This document shows, piece by piece, positions 8,158-17,109 of a stretch of DNA of 64,000 bases. Positions within the stretch are counted from its first letter, which is position 1; each line of letters starts with the position of its first letter. The notes under the pieces were generated by a model. It worked only from the letters and a program-made list of their open reading frames with translations, was not told where the DNA came from and did no database searches. The stretch spans positions 62,001-126,000 of the forward strand of contig NAEP01000028.1 in NCBI GenBank assembly GCA_002529645.1. The letters are read 5' to 3'. Made by a program: the position numbers and the translations under genes. The DNA comes from Candidatus Lumbricidiphila eiseniae (GTDB taxonomy: Bacteria; Actinomycetota; Actinomycetes; Actinomycetales; Microbacteriaceae).

Positions 8158-9381
8158 CTACATCGTTGGCTGCAGCCGAAATCCCCCTGAGGGGGCTGAG
8201 AGAGAGCGCAGTTGATAGAGCCCGTCCACGAGGATGTCTGCAGAAAGCTCCTCTGCTGGATGAGTGCCCACAACACCGACCGTCCCACACCCGGCAGCCC
8301 GGGCTGCTGCGAGGCCGGCCGGAGCATCCTCGAACACGAGACAGTCCGAGGGATCGACTTTCAACAGTTCGGCTGCTCTCAGGAAAGGTTCGGGGTGGGG
8401 TTTACCGTGTGTGACATCATCAATTGTCACGAATATCGCCGGTTCGACAATATTCGCCGCCGCTAGGCGAGCTCGAGCGAGCAGGCGGCTTCCGCTCGTG
8501 ACAATTGCGCGGGTCGTGTTATCCAGCGATGTGAACAACTCTGAAGAACCGGGCAGTGCGACCACATCGGTCACATCGGTCACTTCCAATTCGGTTACTC
8601 GCTGCAGCGCACGCTCCCGAAGATCTGCGGGGACACTCATCGCAATCACCTGACGTGCGGGCTGCCCGTGCCCAATAGCCAACAGGTCGGTCTCGATACC
8701 AAACTCCCGCGCGAGGGTGGCCCATGATCGCGTAATTGATGCCGTCGAGTCCACGAGGGTTCCATCCAGATCAAAGAGCGCGGCGGCAAAAGTGCGGTTA
8801 AAGATCGGGGCGGTGGGATCCAGGGGGCGGCCGTAGCGAAGGTGGCGACGCACCGCCGCAAGCTGTTGTTCGGTTGTGAGCTGGGCGTCAAGTGCGAGGT
8901 GGGGGATGCGCGGTGCCTCCGCAGTGAGCAGTTCGATGTGTTCCTCACCGGGGTTCACCGCGTTGCGGTCTCGATCAGCACCTCGCATAGTTCTGCGGGC
9001 TGCACACAACTCCGGCGTTGCCCGCAGCCAGACAACGAGGGGCAGGTCTCCGGATGCCTCGGACGTCTTCGCCAGGGCCTCCCACTCCGCTTCACCACGG
9101 AGTTCAGCGGTGAACGGTGCAACCACGACAGCATCCATGCCGATGGCGCGCTGATCGTCAATAACTGCGCGCAGTGCCGCATAACGTGCTGGGCGCACTC
9201 GCTCGCGAACCTGCGGCGAATTCCAGTGGTGTCCTCCGGTGGCCTCGGCACCGAGCGCATTCAGTAGCGGATTGGTAACAGAATCGAGATCAATAAGTGG
9301 AACCTGCAGGTTGCGTGCGAGAGCCCGGCCGAGGGTGGATTTGCCACTGCCGGCCGGTCCCGCAACCATGATGACCGCCAT
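8158..9381 (-). CDS. Fused P-loop kinase-like domain and HAD-IA phosphatase
   Basis: With the ATG at 9381 (preceded by GAGGGG) the protein has 407 residues. The N-terminal half begins MAVIMVAGPAGSGKSTLGRALA, a Walker A of the gluconate/shikimate-kinase type, with acceptor-side motifs such as HHWNSPQVRERVRPARYAA. The C-terminal half, from about residue 200, is a HAD-IA hydrolase: FDLDGTLVDS (motif I), VTSGS (II), and KPHPEPFLRAA with VFEDAPAGLAAARAAG (III-IV), close to beta-phosphoglucomutase/2-deoxyglucose-6-P phosphatase relatives. The two halves could phosphorylate and dephosphorylate a sugar or metabolite. The substrate is unknown. It is the only intact gene in a stretch of broken ones. 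Confidence 0.85.
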   Translation of the reverse strand: MAVIMVAGPAGSGKSTLGRALARNLQVPLIDLDSVTNPLLNALGAEATGGHHWNSPQVRERVRPARYAALRAVIDDQRAIGMDAVVVAPFTAELRGEAEWEALAKTSEASGDLPLVVWLRATPELCAARRTMRGADRDRNAVNPGEEHIELLTAEAPRIPHLALDAQLTTEQQLAAVRRHLRYGRPLDPTAPIFNRTFAAALFDLDGTLVDSTASITRSWATLAREFGIETDLLAIGHGQPARQVIAMSVPADLRERALQRVTELEVTDVTDVVALPGSSELFTSLDNTTRAIVTSGSRLLARARLAAANIVEPAIFVTIDDVTHGKPHPEPFLRAAELLKVDPSDCLVFEDAPAGLAAARAAGCGTVGVVGTHPAEELSADILVDGLYQLRSLSAPSGGFRLQPTM

Positions 9382-9766
9382 GGAGAACCCCTCTTTTCGT
9401 TGCTCGCAGAAACCCTCTGGTCGTGACCGCGGCGCAGTCAGGCCATACACAGCACAGGCACTCGATTCGAGCGGTTGGATCACACACTCATCATCGAGGT
9501 CAGCCTCCACACAGTGTAGCCAGCTTTTCACACAGCGAAGCCAGTCTCTCTGACAAACGTGACAGAGGAAAAAATGTTCGAAAACTGTGCGGCTGATGGC
9601 AGCGACTCAGAATACTTAAATATTTTTACCAAATTTGCAGAAATCTGTGGGAGGGTACACAGTGGCCTGACAGAAAATCAGGAGTCGAGCAATAGTGCTG
9701 AGAGGAAATTTTTGGGACGGTGCGGTGCAGCTACGTTCCACTCCTTATTCTGTTAGTGAGGATGAA
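9382..9766. other. Intergenic stretch without recognised genes
   Basis: This 385-bp divergent spacer between the kinase-phosphatase gene and the decayed ABC exporter is AT-rich in its right half (9590-9720). I see no conserved protein and no clear hairpin. It probably holds the promoters of both flanking units. Confidence 0.5.
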
Positions 9767-10393
9767 ATGTTGGCGGTCGAGGCTGACGGGGTGTGTCAGA
9801 GTTACAGAGGGGTGACGGCTGTTGACGGGCTGTCGCTGAAGGCTGAGTCGGGCGAACTGGTAGCGGTGCCCGGGCCCAACGGTGCCGGCAAGACCACAAC
9901 CATCGAGATGCTCGAGGGGCGCCGGGCACCGACATCCGGCAGCCTCCGTGTGCTAGGCCTCAACTTGTCCGATCTTCGGCAGCGAGAGATTCGTCAGCGG
10001 CAACCTCCGTGTGCTGGGTCTCAACCCTTCGGATCGCCGCGACTTCCGAAAACTTCGCACCAGGATCGGGGTGGTGCTTCAACGCACCGACTATGAGCCA
10101 ACCCTTACGGTTCGCGAAATTGCTGACCGCCAGGCGAGCTACTACAGGAAGAGATTCGAACTTCTCCCGATCATCGATGCCCTGGTTCTGAGAGTGAGTC
10201 TTAACTCCCGGATCGGGGCCTTATCGGAGGGGACACGGCATCGTGCCGATCTGCTTTTCGCCCTTGTTGGTGCCCTCGAAGTGTTGTTCCTTGACGAGCC
10301 CGCTGTCGGGCTCGATCCGGTTGCTCGTCGCGATGTCCTCTCCCTTCTTCGCAGTCTTTGTGAGGAGGAGAAAATTCTCACCTCGAATCGCAT
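9767..10393 (+). pseudogene. Frameshifted and truncated ABC-2-type exporter ATPase
   Basis: The ATG at 9767 opens an ABC ATPase (SYRGVTAVDGLSLKAESGEL, Walker A GPNGAGKTTTIEMLEG). The frame is lost near 9995 at a 61-bp partial duplication. The next frame resumes SGNLRVLGLNPSDRRDF, IGVVLQRTDYEPTL, a degraded signature (GALSEGTRHRADL) and Walker B VLFLDEPAVGLDP. Removing 61 bp restores one continuous frame, since 61 is not a multiple of three. The protein then ends abruptly near 10393 and joins permease sequence. Walker A has PGPNGAG in place of the usual LGPNGAG. This is an exporter relic with at least one frameshift and one deletion. Confidence 0.85.
9937..10025. repeat. 61-bp-period duplication inside the broken ABC ATPase gene
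   Basis: Copies at 9937-9964 and 9998-10025 share about 25 of 28 positions (core CCTCCGTGTGCT) at a distance of exactly 61 bp, and they cause the frameshift. Unlike the intergenic pairs, the 33 bp between the copies also encodes ABC-like sequence (LNLSDLRQREIRQR against LNPSDRRDFRKLRTR). A chimera between two related ATPase genes is therefore an alternative explanation. Confidence 0.75.
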
Positions 10394-10420
10394 GTACGGC
10401 GTGTTCTCGTCCTCGCGGTC

Positions 10421-10846
10421 ATGGGTGTTGCGTTTGCGAATGCGGCCATCAGCCTGGCTATACGCCGTAGCTCCGGGGTGTGCCGCCGACTCCGGACTAC
10501 CGCGGTTTTACCCGCAATTATGACGGGGTCATTCTTGGTCAACGTTGTCATCGTGACGGCGGTGACTGTTGTCACCCTGACGATCATCGGCGTGGTCTTT
10601 TTCGGTGTAAAGCTCGACGGAGGGAAAATAGAAAGTCTTGTCGGGGCGCTTGGGCTCGGCACCATCTGCTTCATGGCCCGCGGGGTGGCTTTCTTACTCG
10701 TGGTGCGAAGCGGAGAAGCGGACGTGCCCATCGTCAATGTGGCATGCTTCCTGCTCGCCTTTGTCTCCGGGGTGTTCTTCGACGCACCGCTCACTGCATT
10801 GGAACAGGTCGCTCACGGGGACGCACCTTCACGCTCGCATCGAGTG
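10421..10846 (+). pseudogene. ABC-2 permease fragment
   Basis: In a new frame from about 10421 the translation matches the middle of an ABC-2 drug-export permease: FANAAISLAIRRSSGVCRRLRTT, then three hydrophobic segments (LVNVVIVTAVTVVTLTIIGVVFFGV, LGTICFMARGVAFLLVV, VACFLLAFVSGVFF). The typical N-terminal third and the C-terminal end are missing, and the fragment is joined directly to the truncated ATPase. It is the partner of the ATPase relic; a deletion fused the two. Confidence 0.75.
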
Positions 10847-11427
10847 ATGTGCCCATCCTAAAGTCCCTGCCGTCCTCCACCGAGTAAAGAAGAAGCTGTG
10901 CGTCGCACTGTCCGAGAATGTACCGTGAAAGTTTCATACGGTGCTTGACAACGTTGTCGTTGCGTTCGATGATGACTACAGCACGAATGCAGCACCCCCA
11001 GGGTTCATCGTTCGTGTCCCGAGCAATCATTGAGGTTTGACCCCTATGGTTGTGGACAGGGCTCCGGCGTAGTACCCATCGCCGGAAGCTAGAAATCATG
11101 ACAAGGTTGTCAGGAGGTGAGTCACGAAATGCTCTGTCGCCCCGGTATATCAGCTATTGCAACTGGGCCTAGCGGGAGCACCGCGTCTGCCCGGGTCTCT
11201 AGCAGTAGACCACCCGCCCATCCCACCGTGTGCCTCACCGTTGCTCCTGATCGGTTTGTCCGCATCAGTCGGCTCTCCTGTCTCGATCAGTTTTCCTGTC
11301 CCCCGAACCCGGCTGACGGTTTCTCCGAATCTGATACCGGGTCGGATCGGTGGCTGCGCGCTCGGTCGAGCATCAGCCGAGGAGTCCGGCCCGCAAACAG
11401 CAACACACTATGCAAGGAATCTGCTCT
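10847..11427. other. Long intergenic stretch without recognised genes
   Basis: I find no convincing protein here. A good ribosome-site-like GGAGG at 11116-11120 precedes an ATG at 11129, but the resulting ~100-residue frame is Ser/Pro/Arg-rich, resembles no family I know and runs into the next gene start. It most likely represents eroded sequence plus the promoter of the isomerase gene at 11428. Confidence 0.4.
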
Positions 11428-12474
11428 GTGATCCCCATCCCGCTGGCTCCCAATCTCATTGACCACCACTACCTTGGCGGTGCCAAAATTGCCGCACTGC
11501 GTCGGATTCCGTGCACCTCGGAATTCCAGCCGGAGGAGTGGCTCGGTGCCACCGTCAGCCGCGCCGACAGCCCCGTGACAGGTCTTGCGCAAACCAAAGA
11601 CGGTGCGCTGCTGCGAGACCTCATCATGGGGGATCCGGCGGGTTGGATCGGGCCATCCCATTCCACCGCAGCAACACCGGGAGACACTGGTCTGCTCGTA
11701 AAACTCCTCGATGCCGGGCAGCGCCTGCCGGTTCACGTTCATCCGTCGCGTGCTTTTGCCCGTGCGCACCTTGACTGCCCGTACGGCAAGACCGAGGCGT
11801 GGTACGTCCTTGACTGCGCTCCGGGATCAGCGTTCTACCTCGGTTGGAATACCGATGTTGATTCGACAGAAGTTGACCGGCGCCGAGACGCTCAGGACAG
11901 CGAGTGGATGCTCGCACACATGAACAGGATCGAGGCACAACGCGGGATGGGGATTCTTGTCCCGGCCGGAACAGTACACGCCATTGACGCCGGAATTTTT
12001 GTGGCAGAGGTGCAGGAACCCACCGATTTTTCGCTACTTCTAGAGTGGTCAATTACGACATCTACGCGAGATGAGTCACACCTAGGTATCGGATTTGACA
12101 GGGCGATGTCCCTTGTCACAATGACCGCAACAACCGCGGACCTTGCCATGCTCACCTCTCACAACGACAGGGTAGTGGATGGCCCCCGGCCCACGAGTTT
12201 GCTTCCGTCAGCAGCAGACCCGTACTTTCGTATCTGGTGTGCGAAGCCAACATCTGACGACAGCACGGAGATTCGGCGTGGATTTGCAATCGCGCTCGTG
12301 CTGTCGGGTTCCGGCTCTTTCTCCGGTGCGGGAACTATCACCTTTAGCGCGGGCGATGTGTTTGCGGTCCCTGAAAGTTTTGGAGACTGGCGTATCGCCG
12401 GAACCGGTGAGGTACTCGTTGCAACCCCGGGTGATCACTGGCCACAGACACTCAGCTCGGGGGGCATCCGATGA
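11428..12474 (+). CDS. manA: Class I phosphomannose isomerase-like protein
   Basis: With the GTG at 11428 (AAGGA nine bases upstream) the protein has 348 residues. Motifs of type I mannose-6-phosphate isomerases are present: LGGAKIAALR, VHVHPSRAFAR (metal-binding region), KTEAWYVLDCAPGS, PAGTVHAIDAG and the C-terminal cupin-like FSAGDVFAVPESFG. The reaction would be mannose-6-P to fructose-6-P or a similar aldose-ketose conversion. It is the first gene of a block with a FrcA-like importer, FGGY and PfkB kinases and an aldolase, so it may feed a ketose phosphate into that route. Shorter than E. coli ManA, which is usual for many actinobacterial homologues. Confidence 0.8.
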   Translation: MIPIPLAPNLIDHHYLGGAKIAALRRIPCTSEFQPEEWLGATVSRADSPVTGLAQTKDGALLRDLIMGDPAGWIGPSHSTAATPGDTGLLVKLLDAGQRLPVHVHPSRAFARAHLDCPYGKTEAWYVLDCAPGSAFYLGWNTDVDSTEVDRRRDAQDSEWMLAHMNRIEAQRGMGILVPAGTVHAIDAGIFVAEVQEPTDFSLLLEWSITTSTRDESHLGIGFDRAMSLVTMTATTADLAMLTSHNDRVVDGPRPTSLLPSAADPYFRIWCAKPTSDDSTEIRRGFAIALVLSGSGSFSGAGTITFSAGDVFAVPESFGDWRIAGTGEVLVATPGDHWPQTLSSGGIR

Positions 12475-12553
12475 CGTTGACCGCATCGCAATTACCAGAA
12501 AATTTCCAGCCACGCACCGCACGCCGATCACGGAGAGAGGGAGGAATCATCGC

Positions 12554-13315
12554 ATGACGACCCCGGTTTTAGAAGGACGAGGTCTTTCCCGAAAATTCGG
12601 GTTTGTCTCGGCATTAGACGAGGCTGACTTTGAGGTGTTTCCCGGTGAGGTGACGGCCCTCATCGGGGATAACGGGGCCGGAAAATCTACCCTCGTTAAG
12701 GCTCTCTCTGGCAGCCTTGCGCTCGATAGCGGTGAGATCTTTTTTGAGGGGCAACCGATCGTTCTCAGTTCGCCAAGCCAGGCCAGCTTGCTCGGTATCG
12801 AAACCGTGTATCAAGACCTCGCACTGGCTCCTCACCTGACCCCGGTTCAGAACGTGTACCTTGGCCGCGAAAGTATGAGTCGTGGCATCGCCGGTCGCCT
12901 GGGCTTCATGAATGTCCCCGAGATGACGAACAAGTCACGGGAGGCTTTTGAGGATCTCGGTGCCACCGTCCGCTCACTCACCGCGCCCGTTGGATCAATG
13001 TCGGGCGGCCAGCGACAGGCCATCGCGATCGCGAGGGCGGTGCACTGGGCGAACAGGGTTATTTTTCTCGATGAACCAACCGCCGCGCTCGGAGTTCGGC
13101 AAACCAAAAACGTGCTGGACACCATTCGCCGGGTGCGAGACAAGGGCATTGCGGTGGTCTTTATCAGCCATTCCATGCCGCACGTCATCGACATCGCCGA
13201 TCGAATTCAGGTATTGCGGTTGGGGACCCGTGTCGCAAACATCACCAACAGCGGAACCACGATGGAAGAGCTGGTCGGTCTCATGACCGGCGCGAGCACG
13301 AGGACAACACCATGA
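12554..13315 (+). CDS. Sugar ABC importer ATPase, single-domain FrcA type
   Basis: A 253-residue ATPase with one nucleotide-binding domain: Walker A GDNGAGKST near residue 38, Q-loop VYQDLAL, signature MSGGQRQAIAIARA and Walker B VIFLDEPTAAL. Ribose-type ATPases usually have two fused domains (~500 residues); a single domain with this sequence style matches the fructose-type FrcA group. It starts at ATG 12554 and overlaps the permease start by 4 bp (ATGA). The sugar is not proven; fructose, mannose, ribose or another hexose are the natural candidates. Confidence 0.9.
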   Translation: MTTPVLEGRGLSRKFGFVSALDEADFEVFPGEVTALIGDNGAGKSTLVKALSGSLALDSGEIFFEGQPIVLSSPSQASLLGIETVYQDLALAPHLTPVQNVYLGRESMSRGIAGRLGFMNVPEMTNKSREAFEDLGATVRSLTAPVGSMSGGQRQAIAIARAVHWANRVIFLDEPTAALGVRQTKNVLDTIRRVRDKGIAVVFISHSMPHVIDIADRIQVLRLGTRVANITNSGTTMEELVGLMTGASTRTTP

Positions 13316-14406
13316 ACACGACAACCGAGCCCGAGTTAGGGAAAGAAACATCCGCAATTGAAGCCATCCGGCAGAAGGAGAAGTGGTTCACCAGGATCGT
13401 CAAGATGCAGGCGTTCCAAATTTTTCTGGTACTGCTTGTCTTGGTGGTGGTGTTTAGCCTGCTTGCACCGGATACCTTCGCACAGTTTTCCAACCTTCGT
13501 CTTGTTGTCCAGAACGCATCCATCCTTGCCGTCCTGGGTGTTGGCATGACCTACGTCATTATCACCTCGGGGATTGACCTCTCAATCGGCTCGGTACTCG
13601 TGTTCTCAGGCGTGGTATCGGCCATTGTTATGCGCCAGGTCGGAGGCGACAACTGGGGTGTTGCCGCCATCGGCATCGCGGTGTCAATCGTGCTGGGAAT
13701 CCTCTGGGGCGTCCTGAACGGTGTTCTTGTTGCCAAGGCAAAAGTACCGCCGCTCATCGTCACACTCGGGAGCCTCGGGATGGCGCTTGGCGGTGCCCAG
13801 ATCCTCACCGGTGGCGTCGATCTTCGGGACGTACCTTCGGTTCTTACCGAGAGCATCGGCTATGGCAATGTTTTTGGCAGCATTCCTCTCATTTCAGTCA
13901 TCGCGCTCGTCGTCATTGTGCTCGGCGCGATTGTGCTGCACAGAACCCGGTTTGGCCTGCACACATATGCGGTGGGCTCCAGTGAGGAAGCTGCCCGTCG
14001 GGTTGGCGTTCGGGTAGACCGTCACCTCATCCGGATTTATGCACTCTCCGGCGGACTCGCAGGCCTCGCGGGCATCCTGTCTCTCTCACAGTTCAGCACA
14101 ACAGCGATCGCCGGGCAATCGCAGACAAACCTCAACGTTATAGCGGCCGTTGTCATCGGTGGCACGTCCTTGTTTGGGGGGTATGGCACCATTTTTGGAA
14201 CCGTCGTAGGTTTGTTTATCCCCGCTGTGCTTCAGAATGGATTTGTTATTACGGGTGTGCAACCGTTCTGGCAACAGGTTGCTGTTGGGGCCGTTCTCAT
14301 TGCCGCGGTTTATATCGATCAAGTACGGCGCAGTTCGACGCGTCGTGGAAATAGCCAGAAGAACCGAAAATGGCCGATTTTTGGCCGGAAATCGCCGCCA
14401 CAGTGA
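13312..14406 (+). CDS. Sugar ABC importer permease (RbsC/FrcC family)
   Basis: A 364-residue membrane protein with about nine or ten hydrophobic segments. Characteristic motifs: GVGMTYVIITSGIDLSIGSV, ending in the family GIDLS, then GLHTYAVGSSEEAARRVGV and NVIAAVVIGGTSLFGGYGTI. These define the ribose/fructose permease family. The N-terminus carries a ~35-residue cytoplasmic extension. It is coupled to the upstream ATPase by overlap and followed by the binding-protein gene, forming an A-C-B order. Confidence 0.9.
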   Translation: MNTTTEPELGKETSAIEAIRQKEKWFTRIVKMQAFQIFLVLLVLVVVFSLLAPDTFAQFSNLRLVVQNASILAVLGVGMTYVIITSGIDLSIGSVLVFSGVVSAIVMRQVGGDNWGVAAIGIAVSIVLGILWGVLNGVLVAKAKVPPLIVTLGSLGMALGGAQILTGGVDLRDVPSVLTESIGYGNVFGSIPLISVIALVVIVLGAIVLHRTRFGLHTYAVGSSEEAARRVGVRVDRHLIRIYALSGGLAGLAGILSLSQFSTTAIAGQSQTNLNVIAAVVIGGTSLFGGYGTIFGTVVGLFIPAVLQNGFVITGVQPFWQQVAVGAVLIAAVYIDQVRRSSTRRGNSQKNRKWPIFGRKSPPQ

Positions 14407-14511
14407 TGGGTGCAACTCGGTTCTTACATTCCTCACTTATGTCCACTGTGTGAGACTCTAGCTGTTAAGTGAGTGGTCAGTGCAACACAATCAAAAGAAA
14501 GAGGTATCAGC

Positions 14512-15495
14512 ATGAAGCGAACAAAAACAGTGCTCACCGCGGTCGTTCTCGGCACCGTTATGAGCCTTGCGGTGTCGGGATGCACCCAGAGCGGTGGTTC
14601 CGGTTCGGGAGGGGCAAAGCAGCCCACCCTGGCATTTATTCAGGGCGTCGCCGGTGATGAATTCTACATTTCCATGGAGTGCGGCATCAAGGCTGCAGCG
14701 ACCGCAGCGGGCGCGAAGGTAACGGTGCAGGGACCGACAAAATTCGACCCCACGTTGCAGAAGCCGATTGTTGACTCGGTTGTTGCATCAAAGCCCGATG
14801 CGATCCTCGTGGCACCGACCGATGTGGCTGCCATGCAAGCACCGTTGAAAGCGGCTGCCGCAGCGGGAATCAAGATCGTTCTTGTCGACACGACGGTCAA
14901 TGACCCATCATTTGCGGTATCGCAAATTTCCAGCGACAACTCCGGCGGCGGTGTGGCGGCGTTCCAAGCCATCCAGAAGGCTCACCCGAACGGTGGAAAG
15001 GTTCTTGTCATCTCCACCGATCCGGGCGTGTCTACCTCCGATGCTCGGGCGGCAGGTTTCAAGTCAGCAGTGGAAAAAGATCGGTCTTTCACCTTCCTCG
15101 GTATCCAGTACAGCAACAACCAACCGGCCAAAGCGGCGGAAATTGTGACCGCAGCGTTGCAAAAAGACCCGGACATTGTGGGAATTTTTGCAGCTAACCT
15201 TTTCTCGGCTGAGGGAACCGCAACCGGTGTTCAGCAGGCGGGCATGGGCGGAAAGTTGACGATCGTTGGCTTTGATGCTGGTCCGGCCCAGGTGGAGCAG
15301 CTGAAGAAGGGCACCGTGCAGGCACTGGTTGCTCAGGAGCCGGCCGCCATCGGTAAGGCTGGTGTCACGCAGGCTCTCGCAGCCCTCAACAAACAACAGG
15401 TGACAGCCAAGATCCAAACCGGGTTTACCATCATCACGAAGGACAACGTCGACGGCGACGCAAAATCCGCCATTTACCGGTCATCCTGCGGGTGA
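14512..15495 (+). CDS. Periplasmic-type sugar-binding lipoprotein (FrcB/RbsB family)
   Basis: Starts at ATG 14512 after AAAGAGG; 327 residues. The signal sequence ends in the lipobox AVSGCTQ, so it is a lipid-anchored receptor. The mature part is a peripheral-binding-protein type 1 fold: FIQGVAGDEFYISMECGIK, DAILVAPTDVAAMQAPL and VLVDTTVNDPS. It delivers its sugar to the permease encoded upstream. The 105-bp spacer before it contains an 8-bp inverted repeat (CTCACTTA at 14432, TAAGTGAG at 14466), which could be a regulatory site, and a strong hairpin follows the gene. Confidence 0.92.
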   Translation: MKRTKTVLTAVVLGTVMSLAVSGCTQSGGSGSGGAKQPTLAFIQGVAGDEFYISMECGIKAAATAAGAKVTVQGPTKFDPTLQKPIVDSVVASKPDAILVAPTDVAAMQAPLKAAAAAGIKIVLVDTTVNDPSFAVSQISSDNSGGGVAAFQAIQKAHPNGGKVLVISTDPGVSTSDARAAGFKSAVEKDRSFTFLGIQYSNNQPAKAAEIVTAALQKDPDIVGIFAANLFSAEGTATGVQQAGMGGKLTIVGFDAGPAQVEQLKKGTVQALVAQEPAAIGKAGVTQALAALNKQQVTAKIQTGFTIITKDNVDGDAKSAIYRSSCG

Positions 15496-15502
15496 GGCAA
15501 CA

Positions 15503-15544
15503 GCCTCCGGTTGCCGCGGAGTGATTCCGACGGCAACCGGAGGC
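15503..15544 (+). terminator. Strong hairpin after the sugar-binding-protein gene
   Basis: GCCTCCGGTTGCCG (15503-15516) pairs perfectly with 15531-15544 around a 14-base loop. It begins 8 bp after the stop of the binding-protein gene. There is no T-run, so it may serve as a 3' mRNA stabiliser or partial terminator ahead of the kinase genes. Confidence 0.7.
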
Positions 15545-15597
15545 ACTGTCCGCTCCACTGTTTATAACGTCCCGAACTCGACCGGAGGAGGGTGTTG

Positions 15598-17109
15598 ATG
15601 GGTCGTGGCGGTAACCCCACCGAGGGCAGATGCCTTCTCGGTATCGATGTTGGGCAAACCGCGGTGAAGGCGGTAATCCACACCGCAGAGCTGTGTCCGG
15701 TGGCAGTCGGGCACCGCGCCAGTCCGGTTGACCGCAGCACACCCGGACACGCCGAACGGTCACAACAAGAGCTCTGGGATGCCGTTGCCGACGCGATCTC
15801 GGACGCTATCCGGGTGTCTGGTATCAGCCCAACCAGCGTTGCTGCAGTGGGCATCGCCGGTCACGGTGACGGGCTGCACGTGTTGTCCACCCGGGGATTA
15901 CCGCTCACACCGGCGATCACCGCAATGGACTCGCGGGCGCACCGCGAGGCATCCGAGTTGGCAGAGGACCCAGAGCGCACCCGCCTGATTCTGGATCGAA
16001 CCGGCCAGGTGCCAACGGCCGGCTCGGTTGGCCATCTGCTGCGTCATCTGTTGCGCGCTGATCCCGGGCTGTTGAACGGGGCGGGGGCCGTTCTGTCGTG
16101 TAAAGACACGATTCGATATCGACTGACGGGCACTCTCGGCACTGACTACTCAGATGCCTGCGCGTCTTTCCTGGACTTAGCGACCGCGCAGTGGAGTGCG
16201 GAGGTTGTGGCAGCCTACGGACTCCCGCCCGAGGTCATCGGGATGCTTCCTCCGATCACACACAGCGCCGATATTGTCGGTACCGTCACGGATGTCGCGG
16301 CGGAGCGAACCGGCCTCGCCGTGGGCACGCCGGTGATCGCAGGAATGCACGATGTTCAGGCCGCGGCTATCGGAATGGCGGCGCTTACTCCCGGATTGTT
16401 ATCCATCGCAGCGGGGTCGTTCAACACAAACGGGGTTACGACCACTCAGACCGATATCGACCCGCGCTGGCAGTCACGATTGTCGATCACGCCTGACCTG
16501 CGGATCGCCATGTCAACCTCTGCCACCGCAGCCCCGGCACTCGAGTGGATGCTCACGACGCTGGGGGCCACAACTGCCTCGGCCCGCACCGAGCTCTTTG
16601 CTCGGGCGTCACATCTCTCGCCCGAGACATCCGTGCCGCTCGTACTTCCGTTCTTCTATGACTCGCCGTATGGGGCTCACGTTCCTGCCAGTCTCACTGG
16701 AGTGCGGGGGTGGCATGAGTCGGCGCACATGCTTCGGGGTGTCCTTGAGGGCATTGCGCTCATGCACGTGTGGCACACTCGCGCGCTCGCAGAACGGTTC
16801 AGCTGGCGACATCCGATCATGCTCGGCGGGGGGTTGGCGAAATCACCGCTCTATGTCCAACTGGTTGCGAATGCCCTGCGAGCACCGGTCAGTGTGGTGG
16901 TGAACGATGAACCTGGTGCGCTCGGTGCTGCGGCGCTTGCGGGGGTTGCGGTTGGTGTGCTCGACTCTCTCGCAGCGGCACAGCAGCTCGTCGACATGTC
17001 CGCGGAAATTGAGCCAACTGCGGCGTCTGCGGACTACTGGGCGGATGTCTGTGATGCATTCGATTCTCTGATCGGCGACCGGATCGATCAGCGGAGCACC
17101 GTACGATGA
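15598..17109 (+). CDS. FGGY-family carbohydrate kinase (1st)
   Basis: The ATG at 15598 follows GGAGGAGG; 503 residues. The N-terminal motif LGIDVGQTAVKAVIH is the FGGY phosphate-binding loop, followed by GIAGHGDGLHVL. A C-terminal GGGLAKSPLYVQLVANAL matches the ATP-site motif. Relatives include xylulokinase and L-xylulose, ribulose or erythritol kinases. It overlaps the PfkB-type gene by 4 bp. The likely role is phosphorylation of the imported ketose or pentulose; the specific substrate is not evident. Confidence 0.88.
   Translation: MGRGGNPTEGRCLLGIDVGQTAVKAVIHTAELCPVAVGHRASPVDRSTPGHAERSQQELWDAVADAISDAIRVSGISPTSVAAVGIAGHGDGLHVLSTRGLPLTPAITAMDSRAHREASELAEDPERTRLILDRTGQVPTAGSVGHLLRHLLRADPGLLNGAGAVLSCKDTIRYRLTGTLGTDYSDACASFLDLATAQWSAEVVAAYGLPPEVIGMLPPITHSADIVGTVTDVAAERTGLAVGTPVIAGMHDVQAAAIGMAALTPGLLSIAAGSFNTNGVTTTQTDIDPRWQSRLSITPDLRIAMSTSATAAPALEWMLTTLGATTASARTELFARASHLSPETSVPLVLPFFYDSPYGAHVPASLTGVRGWHESAHMLRGVLEGIALMHVWHTRALAERFSWRHPIMLGGGLAKSPLYVQLVANALRAPVSVVVNDEPGALGAAALAGVAVGVLDSLAAAQQLVDMSAEIEPTAASADYWADVCDAFDSLIGDRIDQRSTVR

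Noticed and set aside
10791..11099. 102-residue minus-strand frame
   Set aside because: No ribosome site or family resemblance, and it overlaps the end of the permease relic.
11117..11431. ~100-residue plus-strand frame after a GGAGG
   Set aside because: The composition is Ser/Pro/Arg-rich without family resemblance and it runs through the start of the isomerase gene; kept only as part of a gap entry.
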